The translations under genes and the position numbers were made by a program. From NCBI GenBank assembly GCA_963921825.1, contig OY997596.1:15133001-15197000 (forward strand): a DNA stretch of 64,000 nt, read 5' to 3'. The stretch comes from Erodium maritimum (lineage: Eukaryota > Streptophyta > Magnoliopsida > Geraniales > Geraniaceae). Within the stretch, counting starts at the first letter, position 1; every line of letters begins with the position of its first letter. This document shows, in pieces, positions 23,327-35,150 of the stretch. Under the pieces are notes generated by a model. The model worked only from the letters and a program-made list of their open reading frames with translations. It was not told the origin of the DNA and ran no database searches.

Positions 23327-23636
23327 TGTTATGGGCCTTATGGACCGTAACAGTTGGGGATAATCAAGCACACCACAAGGGTGTGGACGGCTAGGGCTTT
23401 GGCCATTACTAAGTTTATTTTCTTTTTATTAATGTCTTTGAGTTCAAGTAATATTAAGAATAGGTAAGTTAGATTATTACCAATTATGATTGTATTACGG
23501 TTTTGGTTTTAGGTAACTTTTTGGCTATATATTACAAGAGAGGTGAATGATTAAAATAGACTGGAGAATTGAAAGAAATACTTTGTTATCTCCCTACGAG
23601 GTCCTCGAGTTCCTTATATAACGAGCCTGTAATTGC
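23327..23636 (+). repeat. gag-only element, LTR copy 6 (3' truncated)
   Basis: It begins TGTTATGGGCC and follows the LTR consensus, with more substitutions than the others, to GAGCCTGTAATTG at about 23636. There it is joined to an unrelated LTR element. Confidence 0.83.
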
Positions 23637-23988
23637 CACCAAGAACTCGTTACCCCTGAGAAGTACTCCTCTGGATTTGCTCTTCCCGGGGTGAAACACA
23701 CCAAGTCGTCGTCGGAATCGTAAAACCCATACGACGCCGGTTGTGTTTGCTGTGAATTCCGGCTGAAATTTGTCACCGATGCCGGAGAAGCCAAGAATGT
23801 CGCTGGCGCTTGACTGGGCCTTCGATCCTCTAGGCACTGGACTTGATAGTCATCTTCCTCATGGAGCCACCTTTCGTCGGAATCGACAAAATTGGGCTCG
23901 TTAGCGACGGAAGCTTCCCATTCCGTCTCCGATTCCGGTGATTCCCAACCCATCTACGATGAAAACATGTCGTGTTCGCGGGATCTAG
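23637..23988 (-). pseudogene. 5' internal fragment of an unclassified LTR element
   Basis: A 119-codon frame (start at 23953, running past the junction to 23594) begins MGWESPESETEWEA shortly after the primer site and is acidic. It could be the N-terminus of a gag but no family motif was recognised. The fragment is cut at the junction with LTR copy 6, so no pol region is present. Confidence 0.5.
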
Positions 23989-24001
23989 GGCTCGATACCA
24001 C
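23989..24001 (-). other. Primer binding site variant (tRNA-Met type)
   Basis: The minus strand reads GTGGTATCGAGCCC directly inside the LTR at 24002, one deletion away from the initiator tRNA-Met complement TGGTATCAGAGC. Confidence 0.7.
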
Positions 24002-24372
24002 TGTCAGGATCTGAAGAAATTGAAGAACTCTTTATTGAATTTGGGCGAAAGATTTATAGAAGAACTCTGGCCTCTTGCCAAGCTTCTCTCTGAACTCTCT
24101 CTTTACAAGACTCACAAATGAGCTAGACTAACAATTCGATACCCATTACAGAGCATGTAGGCTCCTTTTATACTCAGTCAACCATGTTGACTCTAACAGA
24201 CTCGATAGCCACGTGGCTCTAATACACACAACTAACTGTAACAACTTGCTAACCCTCCTAACCACTTGCCACATGTGCTATTCTAGAACCTTCCCGTTTG
24301 ATGCTCCTCTTATTCTATACGACATCATTTCGTAAGCTCCTTACGACACCGTTTGGTCATGCGATCCTGACA
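24002..24372 (-). repeat. 371-bp LTR of a truncated element
   Basis: The ends are TGTCAGGATC and GATCCTGACA, a 10-base perfect inverted repeat. Reading on the minus strand there is a TATAAAAGG box (about 24164-24172) and a CAATAAAG polyadenylation signal toward the 3' end, followed by the primer site. It is therefore a 5' LTR in minus orientation; the partner LTR is missing. Confidence 0.85.
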
Positions 24373-24639
24373 TTGGTTTCAAATCTATAGATATATTTTT
24401 TCAATTTAATTTTGGGGTCTTTGGATCAATTTCAGAAATAGGATTTTTACATATGCTCATTTGTTTCATTTGTGTTTCATTCCATTAATGGTTGAGATCT
24501 ACAATGTAATCTGTACATCTGTTTTATCTAGTTGAGATCTAGTTGATGCAAGTTCATGTGTTTCATTTGAATCACTGTATTTCATTCCATTGTGTTTCAT
24601 CGGTACAATTTGGTTGAAGGAGGTAGTTTTCTAAAATTT
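24373..24639. other. Unassigned spacer
   Basis: AT-rich, with several copies of TTTCATTTG/TTTCATTCCATT-type words. No gene seen. Confidence 0.4.
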
Positions 24640-25289
24640 GAAGGTTAATGAAATAAAAAAAAAAGTAAAGTAAACAATGTTAAAAAGTAAAGCAAACATG
24701 ATGAACTTGAAACTAATTTTTAAAATAAAAATTCATTTTTTAAAATATAATCTGATTTTTAATATAAAAAATTATTTTTTAAAATATAATCTGATTTGTT
24801 TAAAATAAAAACTGATTTTTCAAAATAAAAAAAAAACAGATTTTTCAAAATTAAAAAAATGATTTTTTAAATTAAATTGATTTTTCAAAATAAAAAATGA
24901 TTTTTTTTTTTAAATTAAATCTGATTTTTCAAAACAAAAACAGATTTTTTTAAATTAAATCTGATTTTTCAAAATAAAAAACGATTTTTAAAAATTAAAT
25001 CTGATTTTTCAAAAAAAACAGATTTTTTAAAATAAAATCTAATTTTTATAAAATAAATAAATGAAAATAATTTTTGAAAATCAATGGCATGGGTTTGAAA
25101 ATTTGAGTGTTAGTGAGGGGTATTTTGGACTTTTTACCACTTTCCATCCAAAAATGGATGTCAAGTTGACGGCGGGTATGAAAGTGCAACTAAAAGTTTC
25201 GTTAGGGTAGTGAGGTGCAACAAAGTTTGGTTATGGTATTGAAGTGAAACCCAAGTATTTTTAGAGTAGTGAGATGAAGTTTACCCTAC
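24640..25289 (-). repeat. AT-rich MULE-like terminus, right copy (inverted)
   Basis: This is the reverse complement of the left terminus in the same order: short-period AT repeat (AAAACAGATTTTT-like), then GGGGTATTTTGGACTTTTT, CCATCCAAAAATGGATG, GACGGCGGGTATGAAAGTG and a border AAGTTTACCCTAC. See 14451-15280. Confidence 0.6.
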
Positions 25290-25362
25290 TTAAACACATA
25301 ATTAGCACACAAACGATACTTAAGAACATAAACGACATATAATTTTATTACACGTTCACGAT

Positions 25363-25751
25363 TTACATCTCGTGAACGTACTGCAGGAATTTGGATTGGT
25401 CTCGAACGACCTCCCATAGAAAGCACTTTGTGAAATGTTGGTCATGGCGCCTGTGGTACTCAACGGTCGCTATAGAGCGATGGTAACTCTCAGTATTCCC
25501 CGGGGGGATCCTTGAACTGCTAAACGGTAGCACAGTTCATAACGGTAGATTTTCTTGGCGAGATCCTGCCAGTGGTCTCTACACTGCTTTTGGGTTCTCG
25601 GCGGGGAACCGGCCGGAGCACTATGGACAAAATTGGCGAAAACTACCGGCCAGTACCTATTATATGGGTCTAGTCGGGCGTCGTGTAGCCAACATATGAC
25701 CAACACCATCTCTTCCTCGGCACTCCACGTGTGAGATGGTACGGCGGACAT
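25363..25751 (-). pseudogene. Short SANT/Myb-like protein gene, transposon-associated, frameshifted
   Basis: The start at 25751 gives MSAVPSHTWSAEEEMVLV, then QKQCRDHWQDLAKKIYRYE, a SANT/Myb-like trihelix pattern as in PIF/Harbinger accessory or NAM-associated plant proteins. A TATA-like TATAAA (25851-25856) lies about 100 bp upstream. The annotated frame stops at 25470, but an adjacent frame continues sensibly (YHRRHDQHFTKCFLWEVV) to a TAA at 25363, suggesting a frameshift near 25500. An upstream in-frame extension to 25928 is low-complexity and probably untranslated. Function inferred from family resemblance only. Confidence 0.6.
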
Positions 25752-26103
25752 TGGTGGTTCGAAGAAGAGGAGAAAATGAGAACGGAAGAAGGTTGGGAGT
25801 AAGAGAGAGAATTGGGAGAAGAGGTGTGAAAAATGAAGGAGGGGGTTCAGTTTATAGTCCAAGCCGCCGGTCATTGAGGGGCATTTTGGTCTTTTTGGTG
25901 GTGGTGGCAATAATGGCACACATCCCAAGAAACCTACAATGAACTAAATGTAAAAAAAACTACTAATTGCTTGACATTATTGAAAAAACTACAATAGATT
26001 ACCGAAACATAAAAAAGAACTAAAAAAATTACTAATTGTTTGACATTAATTAAAAACAACAATTCATTAACGAAACTGGAAATACAACTTAATAAAAACA
26101 CAA

Positions 26104-27092
26104 GTACGTAAAATAAAGAGCGGCGCCACTGGTTCATCATATTGCGTAAAATCGCAAGTTGCGCATTGTGGGCCTCGAGCTGGGGGGAGTCATGGCCGAA
26201 GTGTCCCTTGCTTCCGCGAGCATCCACTGATCGAATGCCTTCAGCTTCAGCTGCTGGGCGGTCTCAATGGTTCTGACAGTGCTTGCTTCTTTGGCCGCTA
26301 CATGGGTATCTGGACACGCTCGGCAATCGCAACCTTAGAGGGTGCAGAGTTTTTACCTCTGAGCCTCGCAGCCTTCTAGCCCATAGGCCTCTGGTACGAC
26401 GGTTGACCGTCCGTATTAGCACCCGTCGTCTGCTGACTATCCTCAAACGCCGGCGTGTCTTCACGAGTGCGCTTCCCCGAGTCGGTAGACTCCTCGACAT
26501 CAAACTGAGTACGCGATGTCCCTTCATCAGGCTCCTTAACAGCAAAATAACAGGAATTCCACTTGTTTTGGTCTTTCACAAGTTTCCACCAATGTTTCTA
26601 TGTGAATGGATGTCCATGCGCTTGTTCGTATTTTTCCTCGGTCAAAGTCATAATTTCCTCATCCGAACGGTCACTCAGGTGGTCCCTGCAGTTCTTCACA
26701 AAAAGCCCTTGGAAGCTCGTCACTTTGGTATTTGTCTGCTTCCAGTGGTATTTGCACTGCTTAGCCGACCTCAACGGATCATCCCGACCCCGAGTAGCAG
26801 CAAGTTCATCAGCAATGGCCCCCCAGTGCTTCAGATTATGCTTCTGGTTTTCGTGAATTGAGTCGTACGTGTGGTGCATCCAAGCTCGAACTAACCGCGT
26901 GTCCTCGTCGGTGCTCCACAAGGCACGCTTTGCTTTGCCCTTTGATGGACCCACGTCAGCGGCCTCGGTAAGAGTTGAAGAGGAATTGACCGTCGGGTTT
27001 GGGGAAAACTTCGGGTCCAAGAACTCTTGCGACATCGCGTCGTCCGTCATCGCCTTATAAATGTTTCCCCATTCGTTGAGATCGAAAGACAT
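26104..27092 (-). pseudogene. NAM-associated/SANT-type protein gene, two in-frame stops
   Basis: The start at 27092 (MSFDLNEWGNIYKAM) is preceded by TATAAATA at 27181-27188. A SANT-like helix region (WSTDEDTRLVRAWMHHT, then SAKQCKYHWKQTN) is followed by FVKNCRDHLSDRSDEEIM. After an in-frame TAG at 26598-26600 it continues KHWWKLVKDQNKW. After a second TAG it continues KAARLRGKNS, the conserved end of the NAM-associated C-terminal domain. The tail (QLKLKAFDQWMLAEARDTS) needs a frame change. This architecture is common in plant proteins derived from PIF/Harbinger-like transposons. Degraded. Confidence 0.68.
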
Positions 27093-27426
27093 TCTAACGG
27101 AAATTTGGAAGTGGATGCTTAGGAGGAGAAAAGAGAGAATAGATGATGAATGTTGGTGAAAAATGAATTGTGAATGGTCTTATTTATAGGGGGAAAGTAA
27201 AAAAAATATATGGGTGCCAGCGATCAGACACGTGTCGCCAGCGAGGGACTCGCCAACGGCCGGCGCGGCGACCGAGGCTGACTCAGTCAACCTCGCCAGC
27301 GAGATCTGCCAGCGGTGAGCATAACGTCTCTCTTCCTCACCAGCGAGCTCCCCGCCTGCTCCCCGCCAGCTCCCAGCCTGCTCCTCGTCGGCGTTTTCTC
27401 CTCGCCAACGCCTTACCGCCCATGGT

Positions 27427-27440
27427 TGTGGATGCTCTTA
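27427..27440 (-). repeat. Probable transposon end 5' of the NAM-type gene
   Basis: The minus strand begins GAGCATCCACAACC immediately after a TTA trinucleotide, resembling a PIF/Harbinger-like end with a TTA target. The opposite end was not found, so the element boundaries are open. Confidence 0.35.
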
Positions 27441-27561
27441 GAGAATTTGGCTAAAATTTATTATAGTCACATATTATTTTTAAAAAAATGCAATGAACGA
27501 CTTTTTTTGATGTAAAATAAGAAATTCTGATAAACAAAATATAGACAAGAAAAATTAAAAG

Positions 27562-27590
27562 TTTTTTTTTTAAACGAAGTGTGAACTTTA
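27562..27590 (-). other. 3' end and poly(A) of the L1 LINE
   Basis: Directly after the ORF2 stop the minus strand reads ATTAATAAAGTTC, containing AATAAA, then an A run (seen as T at 27562-27571). This marks the 3' end of the minus-strand LINE. Confidence 0.8.
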
Positions 27591-30500
27591 TTAATTGAAC
27601 TTTTGTAAGATAGACATAAACGCGGCCGGAATAGTAAATCCAGACCACGAGAGGACAGGCAAAGAACGGGCTTCCCGGGCTAGCCAGTGGGCTGCACCGT
27701 TCGCTGACCTAGAGATGTACTCAAGTTTGACATCCTAGAGAGTAGTGAGAAGGGACCTGCAGTCGTCGACCAACCGCCCCAGTGGGGAGAAGACCTGGTG
27801 CGTGCCTTGAATCAGATGTACCAGATACTGAGCGTCACTTTGTATGATGACCCTGGACGAGTGCGAGGCGTGTATCCATTCCAGGGCCTTCCAGATCGCC
27901 ATTGCCTCCGAGTATTCAGGGTTGAGTGCCCCGCTTCCATATCCATTCCGTGCTTCCCGGACCCTCCCATGTCTGTGCGGCAGATCCAACCCCACCTAAA
28001 TTGTCCTGAGGCTGCAAAGGTCGCCCCGTCAACATTGATCAAGAGCCAGTCAGGGGGAGGGGGTTTCCATTTAGTCTGTGCGGGTCGGGGGATAGCGGCA
28101 GGCTTCCGGAGGCCCGATTGTGCTTCCGACCAGCTATGCTGGTTACTAAGGACCGTGGCAACCAATTCTTGTGGGGTGGAGGTCGCCTGGTCCCATACCA
28201 TAGCGTTTCTCGCTTTCCATATCTCCCAGAGCACGAGACAGGCATTGCTCCGGGTCACAGCCTCCGGTATCAAGAAGAGGGCCGAGAGCCAGTCAGTTAA
28301 AGAAGACGATGAAGGATCAGGAACAGGTAGGCCCGCTTTATCCCAGACCGACTTTGCAAACGGGCAGGACAGTAGAAGATGGTCCGTAGTTTCCGAGTCT
28401 GATTACCACATCGAACAGGTGGCCGGAATTGGGACGAACTTGGTTCGGAGGTTCATTGCGACCTGCAATGTACCTGAGATAGCCCGCCATATAAAGACCT
28501 TGATCCGTGGTTGAATATCCTGATCCCAAATACCCGTCCATACTGTTGTCCCTGTAGAGACGTGCCATCGACCGTTCTCTCTGGACAGTGCCCTATAACC
28601 CTCTATGACTGAATACTCACCTCTGATGTTGTACTTCCAGGACCATTTGTCTGTATGCCGGGGAAGAGGCGGGGGCACCTGAAGGACATCCTCAACAATA
28701 GCCGGAGGGAGGATCGACTGAATCTTCTGCACATCCCATTCATGGTCGACGGTGGCTAGGTCCGACACCATAAGAGCCGGTGTGATACACATATGCATGG
28801 GAATAATCGGGCTATCCCCCAACAGCCATGGGGGTCCCTCAACCATAGTAGTTCGACCGTCACCGGTAGTACGAATCAGCCCCCCTCGGAGCAGGCCCTG
28901 AGTGCCACGAAGACCCGACCAGATTTGACTAGGTCCATTCACCCCTCCCGCCGTCAGGAAGTCACCCTGTGGGTAGTACCGTGCCTTAAGAATACGAGCC
29001 ACCAGGCAGTCGGGTTGAGTAACCAATTTCCACCCCATTTTGGCCAGCATTGCAATATTCATATCTCTCATGTCTTTGAACCCCATCCCTCCATCCTCCT
29101 TTGGTCTACACAATTTCGTCCAATCCTGCCAAATAATCGGTCTTGTTCCCCTGGGAGTTCCCGTCCACCAGTACCGAGCTAGTGCGACATGGATTTTATT
29201 GATTAATTCCCTTGGGAACATGAACACGCTCATCGCATAGATTGGCATGGCCTGGAGGAGTGATTTGATCATCACCTTCTTCCCTCCTGCCGACAGCATC
29301 TGACCATCCCATGTCCCAATTTTGGCCACTATCCGGTCACATAAGAATTGGAGGCTCTGGCCTTTTTTCCGGCCCAGCATATTGGGGACTCCCAAGTACT
29401 TAGTCGGCCCCGAGATTTCCTGAATGCCCAGTATGTTACAGCATGTTGCTCTGTTGGCCGGAGTTGTATTAGTACTGAAGAATATGGACGATTTACCTTT
29501 ATTTATAACTTGACCCGAAAGGCAGCCAAAGGTTTGAAGGATATTACTCAGATGGGTCGCCTCTTCTTGATCCGCCCTGCAAAATATGTAACAGTCGTCC
29601 GCAAAAAATATATGAGAGACCAGCGGAGCCCCTCGAGCCACTGATACCCCATGAATATGTCCAGCCCTTTCTGCTTGACTGAGCATCCGAGATAGACCCT
29701 CCATACAGAAGTGAAACAGGTACGGCGATAGGGGGTCACCATTTCTGATACCCCGTCCTGATGTAAGCGGGGCTGTATGCTTCCCGTCAGAGCTGACTGT
29801 ATACTCGATTGATCTCATACACGCAAGCACCATCGTCCGCCAACCCATATCAAAGCCAAACGCTCCCATCATAGAGAGCAAAAAAGACCACTTCACTCTG
29901 TCGTAGGCCTTACTCATATCTAATTTCAAGGCCATAAAACCACGTTGTCCCTGTGTTTTACGCCTGAGGGTGTGAATGATCTCATAGGAGATGATGACAT
30001 CGTCCTGGATATGTCTTCCCAGGACAAAAGCCCCCTGGTTTGTTGAGATTATCGGGTCCAGTAGGGGTTTGATCCAATTGGCTAGGACCTTAGAAAGAAT
30101 TCTAAAGAACACGTTGCATAAAGCAATTGGCCTCAGTTCCACAATCTTCTTCACCCCTGGCATCTTCGGAATCATAATCAAAGTGGTCTTGTTGATATCA
30201 TGATCAATAGTGCATGTCAGGACTGCAGTGTGGACAAAGTCAATGACCTCCGGAGCCAAAGTATCCCAATAATGTTGGAAAAACTTTGGATTGAGTTCGT
30301 CCGGTCCTGGTGATTTCGACGGGCCCATTTGGAACACTGCGTGGCGTACCTCCTGATCCGTTACCCTTTGCGTGAGTTGTAAGTTATGTGCCGAGATGAT
30401 CATATTCGGGACTGACATGGGGAGATCATAGTCTTCGATGTCACCCGCTGTGAAGATATTAGCAAAATATGAGTGGAGCAGGTCACTCATTCCTGTATTC

Positions 30501-31789
30501 CATTGCACTTCTACTCCTTCATCATTTATCAAGGACTTGAGCTTGTTTTTCACCTGGCGCTTGGTGGACGATCTCTGAAAGAAACCTGTATTACGGTCCC
30601 CTTCCCCACTCCAGTGTTGTTTCGCTCTCTGTCGCCAGAATTGTTCCTGTGTAGCTAGTGCCCTGTTATACTGTTTTTGAATTGCCAGTCTCTTCCTGAT
30701 GCCCTGTCTGTCTGTACGGCCATTCAACTCAGCAAGCACCCGCTGTAGCCTTTGGATCTGGTTAATGTTGTCCCAAAAAATCGCCTGGCCCCAATCATCC
30801 AGGGAGACCCTGATGTCCTTAATGTGATGCTTGATGTGACGATTCCCCGGCTGACCCCACTCTGTCTGAATCAATGGACCACACTCCAGATGATCAATCC
30901 ACATATTCTTAAAACGAAACTGGTTGGGTCGTCGTTCCACTGGTTCCTTCTGGATTTGGAGAAGGATGGGTTTGTGGTCCGAAGTCGATATGCCCAGGTT
31001 CTGTAACTCCACATCCCTGAAACGGTCTCGAGCCTGCGGGGAGATGAAGGCTCTGTCCAGCTGGCTTTCCACTAGCGACTTAGCATCCTGACCCCGTGCC
31101 CACGTGAAATGGTACCCTTGCAGTGGCACCTCTTCCACTCCAATATCTGATACGCCCTGTTGGAAGCCTTGCATAAGGGGTAGTGGGTATAGTCTCCCAC
31201 CCCGCTTTTCTGACGGACGTAAGATTCCGTTAAAATCTCCCATTAGGATCCAATCAGTCGGTGCCATGATTGTGGCCAGATGTCTTAGATTTGCACGCGT
31301 CAAATGTCGACGCTCCCATATCGGTTCCCCATAGATACATGTGAAACGGAAAGGTGCTTCCTGACCTAACTATACGGTCGTATCGATATGTGATTGTTGC
31401 ATCGATAGTACCGTAACCTTGCACTGTTAAGTCCATAACATCATCACACCCCCTTTATTTGTCGGGGAACCGGATCTCGGGATGGCCTGTGGTATGAATC
31501 CCGGAATGCCCGTACCTTCATGGAAACCTAGCGTTCTGCGCAAGATAGCAAGACGCGATCTCGAATTCCGAGATTCCACGTGACGGGTCTCCATCAGGAA
31601 TAGGATGTCGGGTTTGTACCGGGTCACCAAATCCTTCAATTGGCGCCGGTTATGGTCCGTACCTAGACTTCTACAATTCCTGGCCAGCAGAGTAGGCATA
31701 ATATCAAAATCAGAAACCCTAAAAACGGTAAAAATACCTGTCGGCACCCTGACGATGGAAGATGGCTTCCGGCCTGGTGTGTCCGCCAA
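27591..31789 (-). pseudogene. L1-type LINE ORF2: endonuclease-RT-zf-RVT-RNase H
   Basis: A single recognisable ORF2. The endonuclease starts near 31700 (ARNCRSLGTDHNRRQ, FLMETRH) with GDFNGIL and TSDHKPI further on. Reverse transcriptase has LRPIALCNVFFRILSKVLAN and the catalytic FADD (HIFFADDCYIF). Then come zf-RVT (KVFIWRAISGTLQ, H-x4-C) and a plant-type RNase H (LLINVDGATF, then SANGAAHWLAR) to TAA at 27591. In-frame stops: TAA and TAG in the endonuclease (about 31425 and 31377), TAA inside zf-RVT (28403-28405), TAG near 27735. One frameshift lies in RNase H near 27985. The 966-codon stretch 28403-31303 is uninterrupted. Confidence 0.93.
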
Positions 31790-32230
31790 TTCTCCCTCGA
31801 TTGACCAGCAGTAGGCGAGCAGGTATCTGTGAGCGCGAAGTAGGAGTCAAGACGATCGGAATAAAACACGGTGCTGTGTCAAAATCGGTCGGAGTTGTCA
31901 CGATGAGCCGTCGGGAACCAGATAAGGTTCGGAGGTCGCTGGCGACTGGCACGCTGATCCGTCGGGATCCAGAGAGGACCCGGATGACGCTGGCGACTAG
32001 GGCGACTGGGGCGGCCAAGACAAATCAGAGACCGGTGGGATCGATTCCCGACCTAGAAAGAGAGATCGGGGTAGGGATCTGAACCAGGGGGCGGTGGTCC
32101 TCGGGTAGAGCGAGTGAACGATGACGGGATTGGATGCCGGTGACCGGAGCGGACTGAGCAAGTGCGGCTGCGGCAGCGGCGACGACGACCCAAATAGGGT
32201 AGAAGGTACCCTCAGGGAGGTTGAGTGGAG
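31790..32230 (-). other. 5' region of the LINE
   Basis: C/T-rich on the minus strand, with three repeats of a CTGG(A/T)(T/C)CCCGACGG(A/C)TC-like word. No ORF1 with a knuckle is present here, so the LINE is either 5'-truncated or belongs to a lineage with ORF1 lost. Confidence 0.5.
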
Positions 32231-32705
32231 AGTGTTTCCTTGGAAACTTATTTTATGTTCAGATGACTTATTATGAAAATTTAAAAATTAATTATAGTCA
32301 AATGTGAATAATGATGAGTTTTATGTACGGTTATAAAGCTATCCTTTATTTTTAAAACAATATGTTTGTCAGTAACAAATAAATTCTTAACAAAATTTAA
32401 TTTTCTTCATTAAATTTTAGAAGAAACAGATTTCTTACTTTTCTCCATTAATTTTAAGTAAGAAACAAATTCCTAGTAAAAAAATTAAATTCACATAATT
32501 CTGAGAACTAAGAAATATTCAGAGAAACTTGGCTACCAAAACAAGTAATAAATATGTACAAACACAAATACATGACACAAAACGTGATTAGCCTCAGGTT
32601 TTATACAAAAAAACTCAAACACTGGTATCGAATTACAATACATGGCACTACTCTGAATATTCGTGCATCGAACATGACATAAATCAAACTTAATAAGAAT
32701 GCAAA
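32231..32705. other. AT-rich spacer and AMT2 3' untranslated region
   Basis: No gene. The part nearest 32706 is presumed 3' untranslated sequence of the transporter; no clear AATAAA position could be fixed. Confidence 0.4.
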
Positions 32706-34476
32706 TCATAAATTAACAGTGACACCCCTTGCCCCATTGATGTACGGAGACGGGGCCAATTCTTCCGCATAAGTGGAGCCGCCATGCCAGCCATGCCGGG
32801 TCGGGTCGTACTTCTCTCCATCACCCCAGAGCGCGTAAGCCTCCTCTCCGTGGACCGCGTCGTCTCCGATGACAAGCTGCTCCTCCGGCATCCTCAGCGG
32901 TATGAAGAGCCTTATCGCCAGAACAATGATGGTCGTGACAACGATGTTCCATCCGATTACGAATAGCGCCGCCACCAATTGCTTCAAAAACTGCTCCCCG
33001 CCGTTGCCTCCGTAAAACGCGCCTCTCGTCTCCTCCGGCAGTATGAGCCTGCACAGTACGGGCTCCGCGAAAAGCCCGGTCAGAAGCCCACCCAAAAGCC
33101 CAGCCACTGCGTGCGTGTGGAACACGCCCAATGTATCGTCCACCTGTCCACATGTCATTGTCAGTTGCCAAATTTGACCATTAAAGAGGATATATGAATG
33201 TTGAGAAAGTCAAAGATGTGTGACTACCTTTTGTAATAAGGCTGACTTTTTGTGAAGGATCATCATGGACGCCCATGGAATGCTTCCGGCGAGAATTCCC
33301 ATCACGATCGCAGCCCAAGATTGAACTACACCTGCCAAAATTCAAAACAAACTAGTTAATTACAGCAATGCCACTGCTAATTAGCCACAGTGTAACAAAC
33401 ATTACCTGCTCCAGGAGTGATGCAAACGAGACCCGTCATCATTCCCTGAACGGCTCCGATCACCGACGGCTTCCCGAAGAAGATGACGTCAAGCCACGTC
33501 CACACGAGGAGGCTGGTGGCGGCGGATATGTTGGTGTTGAGCACTGCTATCGACGATGTTATGTTGGCCGCGTATGGCGCTCCGCCGTTGAACCCCGACC
33601 ATCCCATCCACAAGAGGCCCGCGCCCGCCAGCATAAGCAGCACGTTGTTCGGCGGGAACCTTTCCCTGTCAGCTCTTAGCCTTGGCCCGACCTGAAAAAT
33701 TCCAGGTATTTGACTATTAAAATCAAAAACTAACCATAAACTACTTTGATTAACAAATTTATACAGTACACTTAACATAATTGTTAAAAAATTAAAAAAA
33801 TTCCAAAACTAACAGTATTCTTGTAATTAGTTCCTGGTGTTGCCTTTAATTAAATGAGTATACAAACCCAATAAGCAGCGGTAGAGCCGGCGATTCCGGA
33901 GGAGAGGTGGATGACATAGCCGCCGGAGTAGTCGATAACGCCCCACTGGTAGAGGAAGCCGCCGCCCCAGAGGCTAAAAGCGCCGACGGTGTAGGAGAAG
34001 ATGAGCCAGAGAGGGACAAAGGCCATCCAAGCCCTGATGTTCATGCGGCCGAGGACCGATCCGGCGAGCAGGATCATGGTGATGGCGGCGAAGGTGAACT
34101 GGAAGTAGACGAGGGAGGCCATGGGGTAGAAGGGCTGGTGATCGGCGGGGGTCTCGGGGACGTTGGCGCGGTCGATGAGGAAGCTCTGGCCGAGGGAGGG
34201 GGCGCCCTTGCCCCAGAAGGGGAAGAGCTGGTCGCCGAAGGCCATGCGGTAGCAGAGGAGGACCCACAGGATGAGGACGGCGGCGAAGGCGTAGAGGGCC
34301 ATGAAGGCCGAGTTGACGGCCCATTTCTTCTTGACGATGCTGCCGTAGAGGATCACCAGCCCCGGCATGCTCTGGAGACCCACCAGCGTCGACGCCGTCA
34401 TCTGCCAAGCGTTGTCCCCTTTGTTCAGCCATTCCGGCACCGCCGCTGTCACATTCGTGTACGCCGCCGTCGCCAT
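32706..34476 (-). CDS. AMT2: Ammonium transporter, AMT2 subfamily, four exons, intact
   Basis: Exons on the minus strand: 33868-34476, 33406-33691, 33228-33331 and 32706-33143, all with GT-AG introns. Together they give 1437 bp, 478 residues, the usual length. The protein imports ammonium across the plasma membrane through an 11-helix Amt/MEP pore. Diagnostic sequence: [12 protein letters not shown] at the N-terminus, [17 protein letters not shown], the family signature [13 protein letters not shown] with the first pore His, [13 protein letters not shown] with the second His, and a cytosolic tail ([18 protein letters not shown], ending ARGVTVNL) as in AMT2. Start at 34476 has no in-frame upstream alternative that fits the family. 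Exon 1 is GC-rich relative to the surrounding transposons. No stop or frameshift was found. Rice-type AMT3 belongs to the same subfamily, so the exact orthologue is not settled. Confidence 0.96.
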
Positions 34477-35150
34477 GGCTTGCTACTTAATACCTAAGCT
34501 TTTGGTGTCGTCTTAATTAATTCAACATTTTTCACTCTTAAATCCATATCAAGATTCCTGTACGGAAATTTCTGGGCGACGACTTGGAAGCTGTTTGTGT
34601 GAGAAATGGGTCAATTCAACGGTCCGTTTGGTTGTTGAGAATGGATGGTGAGGATCAGATGTGAAAGCAAGGCATCTCCAAATATAATATATAATAATAT
34701 TATAATATGTGTGTGACTGATCAAACCATACCAGTTCGCTACAACTTCAAGGTGGGCAGGTGTCTAACAAATAGCTTAATTAATCCTTCTTCTAAACTTT
34801 GACTCTAGATCTGAGTCTTGTTTGGTATTTTGCTTTTATAAAATATTTTAGAATTTTGAGCTCTAAATTCTGTGCTGATGTAATGATGTGCAATAAAATT
34901 ATAATGTACAATCATATTGTTATATTCTCATTTTTTTAAAACTGAAAAGTGTAATATTATTAGTCAGATAATCAATTATATAAATGTGTTATACGATATT
35001 TCATGTTTATTAAGACAAGAACAAACATCGAACACATTTGTTCGTAGTTTTTTAAACCTAGAACCGTCACAGACGATGTTGTTACGGCACATATACGAGA
35101 AAAAAAGAAATGGATTAAGAAAGGGAAACTGGAAGTCCGACTAAAAACCC
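34477..35150 (-). promoter_or_regulatory. Upstream region of the AMT2 gene
   Basis: No gene. AT-rich, with TATAATATATAATAATATT-type sequence around 34685-34710 about 220 bp upstream of the start codon. The core promoter presumably lies here but no element can be assigned with confidence. Confidence 0.4.

Noticed and set aside
27798..28514. 238-codon plus-strand frame
   Set aside because: It is a shadow of the minus-strand LINE RNase H/zf-RVT coding region.
33907..34497. Long open frame antisense to AMT2 exon 1
   Set aside because: It exists because exon 1 is GC-rich; the product is low-complexity Gly/Glu/Asp and the AMT2 reading has full family identity and splice sites.
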